A stretch of DNA of 39,749 bases from an uncultured Verrucomicrobiota bacterium (GCA_903873415.1 CAIQOK010000160.1:1-39749), one strand, 5' to 3'. Positions 17,831-27,036 are shown, numbered from the stretch's first letter. Translations and numbers: made by a program. The notes: generated by a model from the sequence alone, not told the origin.

Positions 17831-19315
17831 ATGGGAAAGCCAACCGGATTTTTAGAGTTTCAACGCGAACTGCCCAAGGACCGCACGCCGGAGACCCGGA
17901 TTGCGGACTGGAAGGAATTCCACCTGCATCTGCCCGAGGCTGAGCTCAAAAAACAGGGCGCGCGCTGCATGGATTGCGGCATTCCATTCTGCCACAGCGG
18001 TCAGCTGGTCAGTGGAATGGCCAGCGGATGTCCGGTCCACAACCTTATCCCTGAGTGGAATGATTTGGTGTATCGCGGCCGGTGGCGCGAAGCGCTCGAC
18101 CGCCTGCATAAGACAAACAACTTTCCCGAGTTCACCGGACGGGTTTGTCCTGCGCCGTGCGAGGGTTCCTGCGTGCTGGGAATGACCAGCCCGGCCGTGA
18201 CCATTAAGAACATCGAGTGCACCATTGCCGATCATGGATGGGAAAACGGGTGGATCAAGCCCGAACCCCCGAAAAAGCGGACCGGTAAAAAGGTGGCCGT
18301 GATCGGTTCCGGCCCTGCGGGTTTGAGTGCCGCAGCCCAGCTGAACAAGGCCGGACATTTGGTGACGGTTTTTGAGCGTGCAGATCGTCCTGGCGGCCTA
18401 CTCATGTATGGCATCCCCAACATGAAGCTCGACAAGAACGAGGTGGTGCTGCGCCGTATCCAGCAACTCGAAGCCGAAGGTGTCGCGTTCGTCTGCAACA
18501 CCGAGGTTGGTGTGAACTATCCGGCGGAGAAGTTGCTGAAGGAATTTGACGCCACAGTGCTCGCCACCGGGGCCACCAAGCCTCGCGATTTGCCCATCGA
18601 GGGCCGCTCGCTCAAGGGCATTCATTTCGCCATGGAATTTCTCACGGCCAACACCCGCACTGTTCTGGATGGCCGCAAGAACGGAGGCTACATCGACGCT
18701 GCCGGCAAGGATGTTGTTGTCATTGGCGGTGGTGATACCGGTACGGATTGCGTTGGCACTTCGATGCGGCATGGCTGCAAGTCGCTCGTGCAGGTTGAAA
18801 TTCTTCCCAAGCCGCCGATGGAACGCGCCAAGGACAATCCTTGGCCTGAATGGCCCAAGGTATACAAGATGGATTACGGTCAGGAGGAAGCCGCGGCCCG
18901 GTTTGGAGCCGATCCAAGGGTTTATCTCACCACGGCCACCCGATTCGAGGCCGACGAAAACGGCCATGTCAAGGCGGTCCATACCGTCCAAGTGGAATGG
19001 GCGCGGAATGACAAGGGCCAGTTTATTCCGAAGAACGTGCCCGGCACGGAACGGGTGATGCCGGCGCAGTTGGTTCTGCTGGCGATGGGGTTTCTGGGGC
19101 CGGAACAGCCCCTGCTCGAATCCCTCGGGGTCGAGCGTGATCAGCGCAGCAATGCGAAGGCCGAGTTCGAAAACTACACCACGAATCTGCCCGGCGTGTT
19201 TGCCTGCGGTGACTGCCGCCGCGGTCAGAGTCTGGTCGTCTGGGCTTTCAACGAGGGGCGGGGCGCCGCCCGCGAATGCGACCGCTATCTCATGGGCGCA
19301 ACGGATCTGCCCTGA
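17831..19315 (+). CDS. gltD: glutamate synthase, small (beta) subunit
   Basis: NADPH-oxidising partner of GltB; it passes electrons through FAD and iron-sulphur clusters to the large subunit. The 494 residues match the family. The N-terminal iron-sulphur domain has cysteines in [12 protein letters not shown] (about residues 41-52), [12 protein letters not shown] and CPAPCEGSC (about 97-105). The FAD-binding Rossmann motif is [12 protein letters not shown] at about 157-168. The NADPH-binding motif is [12 protein letters not shown] at about 296-307. The C-terminal FAD contact [18 protein letters not shown] is also present. It is encoded directly after gltB and presumably cotranscribed. Start ATG 17831. 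Confidence 0.97.
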   Translation: MGKPTGFLEFQRELPKDRTPETRIADWKEFHLHLPEAELKKQGARCMDCGIPFCHSGQLVSGMASGCPVHNLIPEWNDLVYRGRWREALDRLHKTNNFPEFTGRVCPAPCEGSCVLGMTSPAVTIKNIECTIADHGWENGWIKPEPPKKRTGKKVAVIGSGPAGLSAAAQLNKAGHLVTVFERADRPGGLLMYGIPNMKLDKNEVVLRRIQQLEAEGVAFVCNTEVGVNYPAEKLLKEFDATVLATGATKPRDLPIEGRSLKGIHFAMEFLTANTRTVLDGRKNGGYIDAAGKDVVVIGGGDTGTDCVGTSMRHGCKSLVQVEILPKPPMERAKDNPWPEWPKVYKMDYGQEEAAARFGADPRVYLTTATRFEADENGHVKAVHTVQVEWARNDKGQFIPKNVPGTERVMPAQLVLLAMGFLGPEQPLLESLGVERDQRSNAKAEFENYTTNLPGVFACGDCRRGQSLVVWAFNEGRGAARECDRYLMGATDLP

Positions 19316-19462
19316 CACCCAACCACTTTTCTCAACCCGACCGGCAGTGGGCTTGTCAGTCCGTGTGAATTGGCTTGCGCGCATGGCGACCGCCAATGCA
19401 TAGATATTGCCCTTCGTTCGCAATCGTCGGTGTTTTTTGTCCCAAAAACCAAAGCAACATTT

Positions 19463-20407
19463 GTGAAAATTTTTAGCGGCTCGGCCAATCCAATCCTCTC
19501 CCAATCGATCTGTTCTTCGATTGGAATGGAGCTGGGGAAGTGCACGGTGAAACCCTTCCCGAACGGTGAAACCTTCGTGAAAATCGAGGAGAACGTGCGC
19601 GGCGAGGACGTTTTCATCATCCAGCCCACTTCGCCGCCGGCCAACCATCATCTGATGGAACTCTTCATCATGATCGACGCGCTGCGGCGGGCCAGCGCCA
19701 AGCGGATCACGGCAGTGATGCCCTTTTACGGTTACGCCCGCCAGGACCGTAAGGACCAGCCCCGCGTGCCCATCACCGCCAAGCTGGTGGCCAACCTGCT
19801 GGTGGCCGCCGGGGCCAACCGCGTCCTCACCATGGATCTGCATGCCCAGCAGATCCAAGGCTTCTTCGACATCCCAGTTGACCATCTCTACGCCGCACCG
19901 GTTATTTACGAGTATCTCAAGAAGAAGCGGCTCACCGGACTGGTGGTGGTGAGCCCGGATGTTGGGGGGTTAAAGATGGCCCACGCCTATTCCCAGACAT
20001 TGAAGGCCGGGCTGGCCATTGTTGCCAAGCGACGCAAGAGCGCCACCGAGGTGGAATCGATGGCAGTCATTGGAAATGTGCGCGGGAAGAACGTTCTTTT
20101 GGTGGATGATCTGACGGAAACGGCAGGCACGCTGACGACGGCTGCAAAGCTTCTGAAGGAAAAAGGCGCCAAGCAAATCATCGCCTGCGTGTCGCATGCC
20201 ATCCTGCAGGAGATGGGGATTGAAAGATTGCGGAAATCAGTGATTGACGAACTGATCACAACTGATAGTGTGTTTCGCCCGGCGATTGACGGGGTGAACA
20301 TCACCACGTTGTCGGTGGCGGGGCTTCTCGGTGAGGCCATAAAACGGATTCACAGTAATTCATCGGTGAATTCGTTGTTTGAATTTAATGGCGGGCGTAC
20401 CAGCTGA
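19463..20407 (+). CDS. prs: ribose-phosphate pyrophosphokinase (PRPP synthetase)
   Basis: Makes phosphoribosyl pyrophosphate from ribose 5-phosphate and ATP for nucleotide, histidine and NAD synthesis. Starting at GTG 19463 the protein opens with (M)KIFSGSANPIL, the usual Prs N-terminus, and is 314 residues long, the standard size. A longer in-frame ORF exists but adds an untypical extension. Family landmarks are the flexible-loop segment YGYARQDRKDQPRVPI, the divalent-metal site MDLHAQQIQGFFDIPVDHLY, the segment VVSPDVGGLKMA, and the PRPP loop VDDLTETAGTL. The last differs from the commoner DDMIDTAGT but keeps the two aspartates and the TAGT core. It heads a run of translation genes. Confidence 0.95.
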   Translation: MKIFSGSANPILSQSICSSIGMELGKCTVKPFPNGETFVKIEENVRGEDVFIIQPTSPPANHHLMELFIMIDALRRASAKRITAVMPFYGYARQDRKDQPRVPITAKLVANLLVAAGANRVLTMDLHAQQIQGFFDIPVDHLYAAPVIYEYLKKKRLTGLVVVSPDVGGLKMAHAYSQTLKAGLAIVAKRRKSATEVESMAVIGNVRGKNVLLVDDLTETAGTLTTAAKLLKEKGAKQIIACVSHAILQEMGIERLRKSVIDELITTDSVFRPAIDGVNITTLSVAGLLGEAIKRIHSNSSVNSLFEFNGGRTS

Positions 20408-20441
20408 TGCTGGCACAAACGACCAAGAATCTTTTAAGAAA

Positions 20442-21173
20442 ATGAAATCAGTATTATTGAACGCCTCAGCCCGTGCCCTCGGCCGCCGTGCCGGATCAAA
20501 AGCCCTGCGTGCGTCAGGTCGCATCCCCGCCGTCATTTACGGCGGCAAAACCATCCCGCAAAACCTTGAGCTCAGCGCCAAGGAGTTCGGAGACCTGATG
20601 CACCATTCCGTTTCCGAAAATCTGCTGGTCGACTTGGTTGTCAAGGACGATGCGCGTCCCAAGCGCTTGGCGCTGTTGCAGGAAGTCCAACACCATCCTC
20701 TCAACCAGAGCGTGGTCCATGTCGATTTTCACGAGGTCGCCGAAGACGAGTTGGTAACCATCAGCGTCCCTGTTGAGACCCGTGGCGAGGCGGCCGGGGT
20801 CAAGAACAACGGCGGCCTTTTGGAGCATTCTCTTTTCAAACTCAAGGTGCGCGCTCTGCCCAAGGATCTTCCCGAGCAGATCGTCATTGACGTAACCTCC
20901 TTGGAAGTCAACCGCGCCATCCATGTCGGTGATATTCAGGCCCCGGCCGGAGTCGAGATCCTCGGTGACAAGACCGTTTCTGTGGTTGCCGTGGCCGCTC
21001 CTCGCGTGGAGGAAGAAGTTGCTCCCGCCGCCGGTGCCACCGCCGGAGAAGTCGAGATGATCAAGGAAAAGAAAGATGGCGATGCCGGAGCAGCGTCAGG
21101 CAAGGGCGCTGCCAAAGGTGGCGACAAAGCCGCTGCCGCCGGTGGAGAAAAGAAAGCCGAAAAGAAGAAGTGA
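20442..21173 (+). CDS. rplY: 50S ribosomal protein L25 (CTC/TL5 long form)
   Basis: 5S-rRNA-binding ribosomal protein of the long CTC type. The N-terminal L25 domain (about residues 1-95) includes the family segment RRAGSKALRASGRIPAVIYG. The C-terminal beta domain (about 100-190) includes PVETRGEAAGVKNNGGLLE and DVTSLEVNRAIHVGDI. A tail of about 50 residues rich in Ala, Lys, Glu and Gly follows and ends in KKAEKKK. The total is 243 residues from ATG 20442; an upstream in-frame start would add 21 unrelated residues. It lies 34 bases after prs and before pth, an arrangement common in bacteria (prs-ctc-pth). Confidence 0.93.
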   Translation: MKSVLLNASARALGRRAGSKALRASGRIPAVIYGGKTIPQNLELSAKEFGDLMHHSVSENLLVDLVVKDDARPKRLALLQEVQHHPLNQSVVHVDFHEVAEDELVTISVPVETRGEAAGVKNNGGLLEHSLFKLKVRALPKDLPEQIVIDVTSLEVNRAIHVGDIQAPAGVEILGDKTVSVVAVAAPRVEEEVAPAAGATAGEVEMIKEKKDGDAGAASGKGAAKGGDKAAAAGGEKKAEKKK

Positions 21174-21218
21174 TAAAATCTGCCGCCGGGCTGATGCCTG
21201 GCGGGGTTTTAGCCTGCC

Positions 21219-21827
21219 GTGGCGCCTTTACACCTCATTGTGGGACTGGGCAATCCGGGCAAGGAATACGCCGAAACGCGTCACAATGCGGGCTTTTTGC
21301 TGGTGGAAAAGCTCGCTCAGAAATGGCGAAGCGATTGGGCTTTGGAAAAAAAGTTCAACGCCCGTCTTGCTCGGCATGAACTGGACGGCCGCCGGGCGGT
21401 GCTTTGCGAGCCGCAGACATTCATGAACGCCAGCGGCGAGGCAGTCGCTTCTGTTGCCGGTTTTTATCGGGTTCCGTCCGGGCAGGTGCTGGTGGTGGTG
21501 GATGATGCGGATCTGCCGTTGGGCGAGTTGCGTCTGCGGCCAAGTGGGGGCACCGGTGGCCATCACGGGCTGGAGTCCGTTGAGAAGCATCTGGGCACGC
21601 GGGATTTCGCCCGGCTCAGGGTCGGTATCGGCCGGGCCGATGGAACTCGTGAGATAACCAATTTTGTCCTGGGTAAGTTCGGTCCGTCGGAAATGGAACT
21701 GGCGGAAAGAGTGTTGCAGGTGGCTTGCGACCAGGCGGAATGCTGGTGTGTTGCGGGAATACAGAAAGCAATGAATCAATTTAACGGGATCATCACCGGT
21801 CCCGCAAACGAAAGAAAAAAGCTGTGA
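21219..21827 (+). CDS. pth: peptidyl-tRNA hydrolase
   Basis: Releases tRNA from peptidyl-tRNAs that drop off the ribosome. The start is GTG. The N-terminus LHLIVGLGNPGKEYAETRHN contains the substrate-binding Asn12 and the catalytic His22 (equivalent to N10 and H20 of E. coli). PQTFMNASGEAV and VVDDADLPLGELRLR carry further conserved residues, including the catalytic-site Asp. GGTGGHHGLESVEKHLGT is the family's glycine-rich loop. The length of 202 residues is normal. It overlaps the rpsF start (GTGA), implying coupled translation. Confidence 0.96.
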   Translation: MAPLHLIVGLGNPGKEYAETRHNAGFLLVEKLAQKWRSDWALEKKFNARLARHELDGRRAVLCEPQTFMNASGEAVASVAGFYRVPSGQVLVVVDDADLPLGELRLRPSGGTGGHHGLESVEKHLGTRDFARLRVGIGRADGTREITNFVLGKFGPSEMELAERVLQVACDQAECWCVAGIQKAMNQFNGIITGPANERKKL

Positions 21828-22129
21828 AACGATACGAAGGCCTGTTCATATTGGAAAATGCCGGTAAAGAAGATGGCATCAAGGACACCATTGACACCAT
21901 CTCGTCCGAAATAGCCACCGCGGGTGGCAAAGTGGAAACCGTGCAGAAAATGGAGCGGAAGAATTTCACCCGAGTGGCCGACAAACGCCACAGTTCCGGT
22001 TTCTACGTGAACGTTATTTTCGAGAGCAAGCCCTTCGCTCTTGCCCAGCTGAAGACCCGCTTCGCCCTCAACCCCGAGGTCTTCCGGGTTCTGTTCACCA
22101 ACGCGGCCGTTCCCCAAGCCGCCAAGTAA
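21824..22129 (+). CDS. rpsF: 30S ribosomal protein S6
   Basis: A 101-residue ribosomal protein beginning at GTG 21824 (protein start MKRYEGLFILE). The typical S6 elements are the KRYEG opening, the conserved hydrophobic strands, and the FALNPEVFRVLFT segment. In most bacteria S6 pairs with S18 in the small-subunit platform. The start overlaps the pth stop and ssb follows after 24 bases. Confidence 0.93.
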   Translation: MKRYEGLFILENAGKEDGIKDTIDTISSEIATAGGKVETVQKMERKNFTRVADKRHSSGFYVNVIFESKPFALAQLKTRFALNPEVFRVLFTNAAVPQAAK

Positions 22130-22153
22130 AATTCTTACCCCCCCAACCCGACC

Positions 22154-22615
22154 ATGGCCAGCTTCAATAAAGTCATCCTCGCCGGCAACCTTACCCGGGA
22201 TCCGGAGCTGCGCTACACACCAAAGGGGACTGCCATCGCCAAGATCGGACTCGCGGTAAACCGGGTCTGGACCAACGAGGCGGGCGAAAAGAAGGAGGAG
22301 GTCACCTTCGTGGACGTGGATATTTTCGGGCGCACGGCGGAGAACGTGGGGCAGTACATGCGCAAAGGGCGGCCGATCTTGATCGAAGGCAGGCTCAAGC
22401 TCGACCAATGGGACGACAAGCAGACCGGGCAGAAGAAGAGCAAGCTGGGGGTGGTGGCCGAGACCGTTCAGTTTCTGGGTAGTCCGGGCGGCGGCGAAGG
22501 TGGCGGAAGCGCACCCCCCGCACCACGTCCCTCGCGCCCGTCTCCTTCCAGCGCGCCGGCCCCGGAACCCGTGGAAGGCGATGGTCCGCACGACAGTGAT
22601 GATGTTCCTTTCTGA
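22154..22615 (+). CDS. ssb: single-stranded DNA-binding protein
   Basis: Tetrameric SSB that coats single-stranded DNA in replication and repair. The OB-fold (about residues 1-110) opens with MASFNKVILAGNLTRDPELRYTP, the family signature. It includes FVDVDIFGRTAENVGQYMRKGRPILIEGRL and VVAETVQFLG. A Gly/Pro/Ser-rich linker follows, and the acidic tip ends DDVPF, which docks partner proteins. The length of 153 residues is normal. Confidence 0.97.
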   Translation: MASFNKVILAGNLTRDPELRYTPKGTAIAKIGLAVNRVWTNEAGEKKEEVTFVDVDIFGRTAENVGQYMRKGRPILIEGRLKLDQWDDKQTGQKKSKLGVVAETVQFLGSPGGGEGGGSAPPAPRPSRPSPSSAPAPEPVEGDGPHDSDDVPF

Positions 22616-22649
22616 TTAGTTACGGTTCACGCATAATATTATTTTTCGT

Positions 22650-23243
22650 ATGGCAAAAACTGAAGTTATCCTCACTCACAATATCGTGGGCCTGGGCGGC
22701 GAGTCCGATCAGGTCCGTGTCGCTGCTGGCTACGCCCGCAATTATCTTTTCCCCCAGCACCTGGCCATTCCGGTGACCCAGGCCAACAAGCGCCGGCTTG
22801 AGGCGCTCAAGCAGCGCCGCGCCGAGCGCGAGGCCCATGACTTCAACAGCATGAGCGAGCTCTCCAAGGGCGTCTCTAAACTGATTTGCGTCGTCAAGGT
22901 CAAGACCGGTGAGGACGGAAAGATTTTCGGCACGGTCACCACCGGGATGATCGCCGACGAGCTGAAGAACCAGTTCGAGATCACTCTGGACAAGCGCAAG
23001 ATTCATATCGAAACGCCTATCCGGAGCCTCGGCGATCATGAGATCGAATTGCGTCTTCATGCCGAAGTCAAAGCGACTTTGAAGGTGCGCGTCGAAAGCA
23101 CCACCCCGCTGGCCGAAAAGGCCCCGGAAGCTCCAGCCGCAGAATACCGAAGAGAGGATCGCCGCTCCAAAAGATCCGAGGAGCCCGCTAAAACTGAGTC
23201 AGGCGACAAAAAACCCCGCGCCTCAAAGCCTGCCAAGGCCTGA
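22650..23243 (+). CDS. rplI: 50S ribosomal protein L9 with C-terminal extension
   Basis: The first about 150 residues are standard L9. The N-terminal rRNA-binding domain includes GGESDQVRVAAGYARNYLFPQ. A long connecting helix and the C-terminal domain (GKIFGTVTTGMIADEL) follow. The protein then runs on for about 45 residues rich in Glu, Lys, Arg and Ala (from about residue 153), giving 197 in total against the usual 148 or so. The extension looks disordered. rpsR, usually found between ssb and rplI, is absent here; only 34 bases separate the two genes. A strong terminator follows the stop. Confidence 0.95.
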   Translation: MAKTEVILTHNIVGLGGESDQVRVAAGYARNYLFPQHLAIPVTQANKRRLEALKQRRAEREAHDFNSMSELSKGVSKLICVVKVKTGEDGKIFGTVTTGMIADELKNQFEITLDKRKIHIETPIRSLGDHEIELRLHAEVKATLKVRVESTTPLAEKAPEAPAAEYRREDRRSKRSEEPAKTESGDKKPRASKPAKA

Positions 23244-23270
23244 GAGCAACCTTTGTTTTTGGAATCACCA

Positions 23271-23303
23271 AACGCCAAGCCGACATCGGCTTGGCGTTTT
23301 TTT
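23271..23303. terminator. intrinsic terminator between convergent rplI and Bat cluster
   Basis: AACGCCAAGCCGA (23271-23283) pairs perfectly with 23286-23298, and a T-run to 23303 follows. It is an excellent terminator for the prs-rplI transcript. The last Bat gene ends exactly at the far edge, and its stop codon TGA is followed on the minus strand by an A-run and the same stem, then TTT. The element may therefore serve both directions. Confidence 0.9.
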
Positions 23304-23842
23304 CACCAGTCCTTCCGCACCCGTCGGCGATCGGCCGTTTTTTCTTTGGGGCTGAAAGGTAGCAGTGTTTCATCGTTCTTCTGGCCGTCAAGCAATTGCT
23401 TGGCCTGTTGTGAGGTCATCTGACCGTCCTTGGGTGGCTCCTCCGCTTTCTGTCCCTTGGGTTCCGCCCCTTGGCCGCTTTTTTTCCCCGCATCCTGCTC
23501 CGCCTTTTCAGGCTGCTCCTTAGGTTCGCCTGACTCCCCCGGTTTGGGTTGGTCCTTCTGCTCCTTGTTTTCCGGTTTCTGCTCGCCGGACTGCGGTTCA
23601 CTTTTTTGCTGGTCTTGCTGCGACTGCTGCTGGCTCTGCTGCTTGAGCAATTCGTCCAGCTTCTTGAGTTTCGGATCATCCGGGAAGAGCTTCAAACCCT
23701 GGCCCACAGTCTCGCGGGCCTTGGCGAGGTTGTTGGTGATATAGCTCTGGGCCCCGCCGTGGAAGAATTCTTCGGGCGTCTGGGCTTGAAGCCCCATTGC
23801 AACCAGCAGCAGGCTAATGCTGAGGAGGAGTTGTGATGGCAT
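23303..23842 (-). CDS. exported Gln/Lys/Glu-rich protein with short TPR-like region (BatC-like)
   Basis: A 179-residue protein. Residues 1-20 (MPSQLLLSISLLLVAMGLQA) form a signal peptide. About residues 21-62 look like one TPR-type helix pair (ARETVGQGLKLFPDDPKLKKLDELLKQ). The central about 80 residues are low-complexity Gln/Lys/Glu/Pro-rich. The C-terminus ends in a basic KDW motif seen in several VWA-cluster TPR proteins. I chose ATG 23842 because upstream in-frame codons add a non-signal-like extension. It overlaps the end of the preceding VWA gene by 29 bases. Periplasmic partner of the VWA proteins by position; function unknown. Confidence 0.8.
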   Translation of the reverse strand: MPSQLLLSISLLLVAMGLQAQTPEEFFHGGAQSYITNNLAKARETVGQGLKLFPDDPKLKKLDELLKQQSQQQSQQDQQKSEPQSGEQKPENKEQKDQPKPGESGEPKEQPEKAEQDAGKKSGQGAEPKGQKAEEPPKDGQMTSQQAKQLLDGQKNDETLLPFSPKEKTADRRRVRKDW

Positions 23843-25472
23843 CGATGTCCTTGAGTTTTTTGGTGAACTCCTGCAGGGGTTTGGCATTGGGATTTTTGTT
23901 TTGAAAGAGGGACTCCATGATTTCAAGTGCCTGGTGGTAGCTCCGGTTGCGAGTGGCCGCGTCGGCGGCGGCCTTGGCGCGCCGCGCCGCTTCTCTCAAC
24001 TCCATTAGTATTTGAATGTTACGCTTCACAAACTCCAGGTTGAACCGGGCGTCGGCGTCGTTTTTGTCAAGCGTCACGGCGCTTTGAAAGAACCGGACGG
24101 CGGCCTCCCAGTTTTCCTGGACGGCATCGATGGACTCGGCCGCCGCGCCGATGCGGTATTTGGAATTGCCCAGATTATGATAGGCGGCCTGCTGGAGTTT
24201 GACATCGCGCGCGGCGAGCACTGCGGTGAACTGCTTCACGGCGGCGTCGTAGTTGGTCGCCCGATAGGCAGCCGTTCCGGCGTTGAAACTCAGGCGGACA
24301 TCGTTGGTGTGTTGAGGAAGGATCCTCTGATATTCCTGCCATGACCCTTGAAAGTCTCCGGCCTTGTATTTTTCCAGGGCGCTGGCAGGCGATGCCCCGC
24401 CGATCTGCGGGAGCAGGCCTGCGAGCAGGAGCAGCACCGGCACCGCTGCGAGGGCATTTCCTGTGGCGGGCGGAGTCGGACGTTTGCGTTCCGGGAACAG
24501 GATTTCCACCAGCAGGAGCAGGATTCCAAGAGCCAGCGGCCAATGGTAACGCTCGTGGGCATGGCGGATCCATTTTTCCTTCGACTCGGTTTTGGGCAGA
24601 GGGGCCAGACCATCGCGGTAAAGCGTTTCCATGATGGAACCACCTCGCAGCGGAAGGTAAAAACCGTTCGCCGCTGCCGCAATCTCCTGCAGCAACCCTT
24701 CGTTCAAACGCGACTTGACCACGTTCCCAGCCTCGTCCCGGACATAGTCTGTTTTTCCAGCGGCATCCGTCACCCGGATCAGGTCGCCCTCTGCAGAGCC
24801 GATTCCTATCGTGTAGATGCGCAAGCCGGCCGCAGCCGCTTTTTTTGCCGCTGGCAGAGCATCCGAATACTGATCTTCACCGTCCGTAAAAAGAACCAGC
24901 ACGCGGTGGTTGTCGCCTTCCTTGAAGGCCTTGCCTGCCTCTTCGATGGCCTCGGCGATCGCGGTGCCCCCTTCCGGGATGGTGTTGACCGTAAGCGCGT
25001 CGACGCTCTGCCTGAATGCGACATCGTCAATGGTCAAGGGGCACTGTAAAAAGGCGTTGCCTGCGAAAGCCACCAAGCCGAGCCGGTCTGATTTGGCTTG
25101 CTGTATCAGGTCCAGGGCGGCGAGCTTGGCCCGCGCCAAGCGGTTCGGGGAGATATCCTCGGCGAGCATGCTCTTGGAGGTGTCGATTGCCACCACGATG
25201 TCCAGCCCTCGTTGGTTGACCTCCTGCCAGTCAAAGCCCCATTGGGGCCGCGCCAGAGCAAGCACCAGACATGCCGAGGCGGCGGTCAGCAGCCCGAAGC
25301 GGATTCTACGCCGGGCGGGCGAAGTGCCCGCCACCAGCCCCGGCAGCAGGCGGGACTGAATAAAGCGGCTCATGAGTTTTTGCCGGGTGCGCGCATCCCA
25401 TCCGTGGAAGAGGATGAGCGCAGGCGGGATCACCAGCAGCAGCCACAAAGCCTTGGAATTTTCAAAAATCAC
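23814..25472 (-). CDS. VWA-domain membrane protein with C-terminal TPR repeats (BatB-like)
   Basis: A 552-residue protein with two N-terminal membrane helices (about residues 7-22 and 58-75), then a von Willebrand factor A domain. The metal-ion-dependent adhesion site begins D97-T-S-K-S101, followed by the NTIPEGGTAI threonine and the VLFTDGED aspartate. A third helix lies at about 312-330 and a fourth hydrophobic segment at about 347-362. After that come TPR-like repeats to about residue 480 (SFNAGTAAYRATNYDAAVKQF, AAYHNLGNSKYRIG). In other genomes the VWA and TPR parts (BatB, BatC) are often separate or fused, as here. The start ATG overlaps the batA-like stop by 4 bases, so translation is coupled. 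Confidence 0.9.
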   Translation of the reverse strand: MIFENSKALWLLLVIPPALILFHGWDARTRQKLMSRFIQSRLLPGLVAGTSPARRRIRFGLLTAASACLVLALARPQWGFDWQEVNQRGLDIVVAIDTSKSMLAEDISPNRLARAKLAALDLIQQAKSDRLGLVAFAGNAFLQCPLTIDDVAFRQSVDALTVNTIPEGGTAIAEAIEEAGKAFKEGDNHRVLVLFTDGEDQYSDALPAAKKAAAAGLRIYTIGIGSAEGDLIRVTDAAGKTDYVRDEAGNVVKSRLNEGLLQEIAAAANGFYLPLRGGSIMETLYRDGLAPLPKTESKEKWIRHAHERYHWPLALGILLLLVEILFPERKRPTPPATGNALAAVPVLLLLAGLLPQIGGASPASALEKYKAGDFQGSWQEYQRILPQHTNDVRLSFNAGTAAYRATNYDAAVKQFTAVLAARDVKLQQAAYHNLGNSKYRIGAAAESIDAVQENWEAAVRFFQSAVTLDKNDADARFNLEFVKRNIQILMELREAARRAKAAADAATRNRSYHQALEIMESLFQNKNPNAKPLQEFTKKLKDIDAITTPPQH

Positions 25473-26470
25473 GGCAGCCTCCGAAACACAGTGTGCGCCA
25501 ACCCCACCTCCACCAGCAGCAGTCCCAGGGCCAGCGCCGTCACCCAGGGGAAAACCTCGCGGAAGCGTGTGAACTTTTTGACTTCCACCTCCGACTTTTC
25601 CAGCTTGTCGATTTCCGCATAAATCCTCTGGAAGTTCTCAGTGTTGTCTGCCCGGTAATACTTTCCACCCGTCATCTGCGCTATCTTTTGCAGCGTGTCC
25701 TCGTCGATGTCCACCCGTTGATTTTGATAGCCCACCTTGCGGCCCCCCATGTAGACAGGCATCGGGGCTTCGCCCTGCTTGCCTATGCCGATGGTGTAGA
25801 CTTTTACGCCGAGGGCCTGGGCAGCCTCGGCCACCGTGAGGGGCGGCAGCTTGCCGGCATTGTTCTGACCGTCGGTCATCAGGATCACAATTTTGCTCTT
25901 GGACTTGAGTTCGCGCAGCCGGTTGATGGCCGTGCCCAGACCCGATCCGATGGCCGTGCTGCTGCCATCGATGGCGTGCAAGTCAAGCCGCTCCTCCAGA
26001 TTACGGAAGAGGAACTCGTGGTCCAGTGTAAGCGGGGCGGCGATGAAGGCCTGAGTGGCAAAAGCAATCAGGCCGATCCGGTCATTGGGCCGTTTTTCGA
26101 TGAATTTCCTCAGCACCGCGCGCGCCATGTCGATGCGGCTCATCCTGCCCCCGGCCACCTCGAAATCTTCGGACGCCATGCTGCCGGAGAGGTCCAATGC
26201 CACGGCAATGTCGATGCCGCTGGCGGTGACCTTCGTCTCGCTGCGGGTCAGTCGGGGTTGGGCCAGGGCCAGAATCAATAATGTCAGGGCCAGCCAGCGC
26301 AGGGCCGCCAGCCAGGCTCCGGACCTGGAGCGGTTGACGGTGAAAAGGCCCCGGATTAGTTCCGTTGAGGAATAGATAAACGCGGCGGGTTGTCCGCGCC
26401 GGCCTTTGAACCAGGCGGCCACGGGTAGCAGCAGGAGCAGGAGTAAAAAAGCGGGGTGGGCAAAGTCCAT
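25469..26470 (-). CDS. VWA-domain membrane protein (BatA-like)
   Basis: A 333-residue protein starting at ATG 26470 (MDFAHPAFLLLLLLLP), the typical opening of BatA. It has membrane helices at about residues 5-21 and 52-71, then a VWA domain with MIDAS residues D93-L-S-G-S97, the DGSSTAIG threonine and the ILMTDGQNN aspartate. A C-terminal helix lies at about 308-325. Long in-frame extensions upstream of the start encode nothing recognisable and overlap the previous gene. Bat proteins are implicated in stress tolerance and in cell-envelope processes in several bacteria, though their biochemical task is not settled. The MIDAS is intact, so metal-dependent partner binding is likely. Confidence 0.9.
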   Translation of the reverse strand: MDFAHPAFLLLLLLLPVAAWFKGRRGQPAAFIYSSTELIRGLFTVNRSRSGAWLAALRWLALTLLILALAQPRLTRSETKVTASGIDIAVALDLSGSMASEDFEVAGGRMSRIDMARAVLRKFIEKRPNDRIGLIAFATQAFIAAPLTLDHEFLFRNLEERLDLHAIDGSSTAIGSGLGTAINRLRELKSKSKIVILMTDGQNNAGKLPPLTVAEAAQALGVKVYTIGIGKQGEAPMPVYMGGRKVGYQNQRVDIDEDTLQKIAQMTGGKYYRADNTENFQRIYAEIDKLEKSEVEVKKFTRFREVFPWVTALALGLLLVEVGLAHTVFRRLP

Positions 26471-26481
26471 GGGGCGGCGTG

Positions 26482-27036
26482 CTAGTTGGGGGCGCTCGTT
26501 TTGGAGTCGGAGCCCGCGGGCCCGGCTCCAGGACTGGTTTCCTCCACCAGCCTGAGTGCCGAGTGATGAAACGCGCGAAGCTCGGCTTCGCCCGGCTCGT
26601 ATTTGGCGAACTTGACCAGGTCGCAGCCGGCCAGAAAATTGGCGAGACTGGCTTTTTGCTCGGGCGACAGCAAGGCCGAGCCGCTGAGCTCGCGCAAGAA
26701 CTCTTCGGTCGTCCGTTCCGGTGCGCGCAATTCGAATCGATCCTCCAGGTAAAACCGGACTGTGTCGGAAACCAGAACACAAAAGGGCTTGGGCTGGGAG
26801 AGCATTGCCAGCGCCTGATCGAGTTTTTCCCTCGCCCGGAGGTGGGCCGGCACGGGCGGGGCCGCAGGCCGGGCTTGGGTCACTTTGCGCCGGCGTTTCC
26901 ACAGCCAATACAGAATGATGCCCGCGGCCGCGGCGCCCAAGGCGACCCAGAGCCAGACCCGGCCGACGGGCAGCTCCATCGGGGGCTTGATGTCGCGGAT
27001 GTCGTTGACGGCCTGAACTGTGCTGTTGGTGGTCAT
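26482..27036 (-). CDS. single-pass membrane protein of the Bat cluster (DUF4381/BatD C-terminus-like)
   Basis: A 184-residue protein. The N-terminus contains NDIRDIKPPMELP, a motif that precedes the membrane helix in BatD- and DUF4381-type proteins. One transmembrane helix follows at about residues 30-47 (WLWVALGAAAAGIILYWLWKRRRK). A cytoplasmic helical domain of about 120 residues comes next, with the segment VSDTVRFYLEDRFELRAPERTTEEFL common to this family. The large periplasmic beta domains of full-length BatD are missing. The start is ATG 27036, 10 bases after the DUF58 stop. Its place between DUF58 and VWA genes fits an accessory subunit of one membrane complex. Confidence 0.8.
   Translation of the reverse strand: MTTNSTVQAVNDIRDIKPPMELPVGRVWLWVALGAAAAGIILYWLWKRRRKVTQARPAAPPVPAHLRAREKLDQALAMLSQPKPFCVLVSDTVRFYLEDRFELRAPERTTEEFLRELSGSALLSPEQKASLANFLAGCDLVKFAKYEPGEAELRAFHHSALRLVEETSPGAGPAGSDSKTSAPN

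Noticed and set aside
18398-19885. 495-codon minus-strand frame across the gltD-prs junction
   Set aside because: It lies opposite two well-identified genes and has no recognisable motif.
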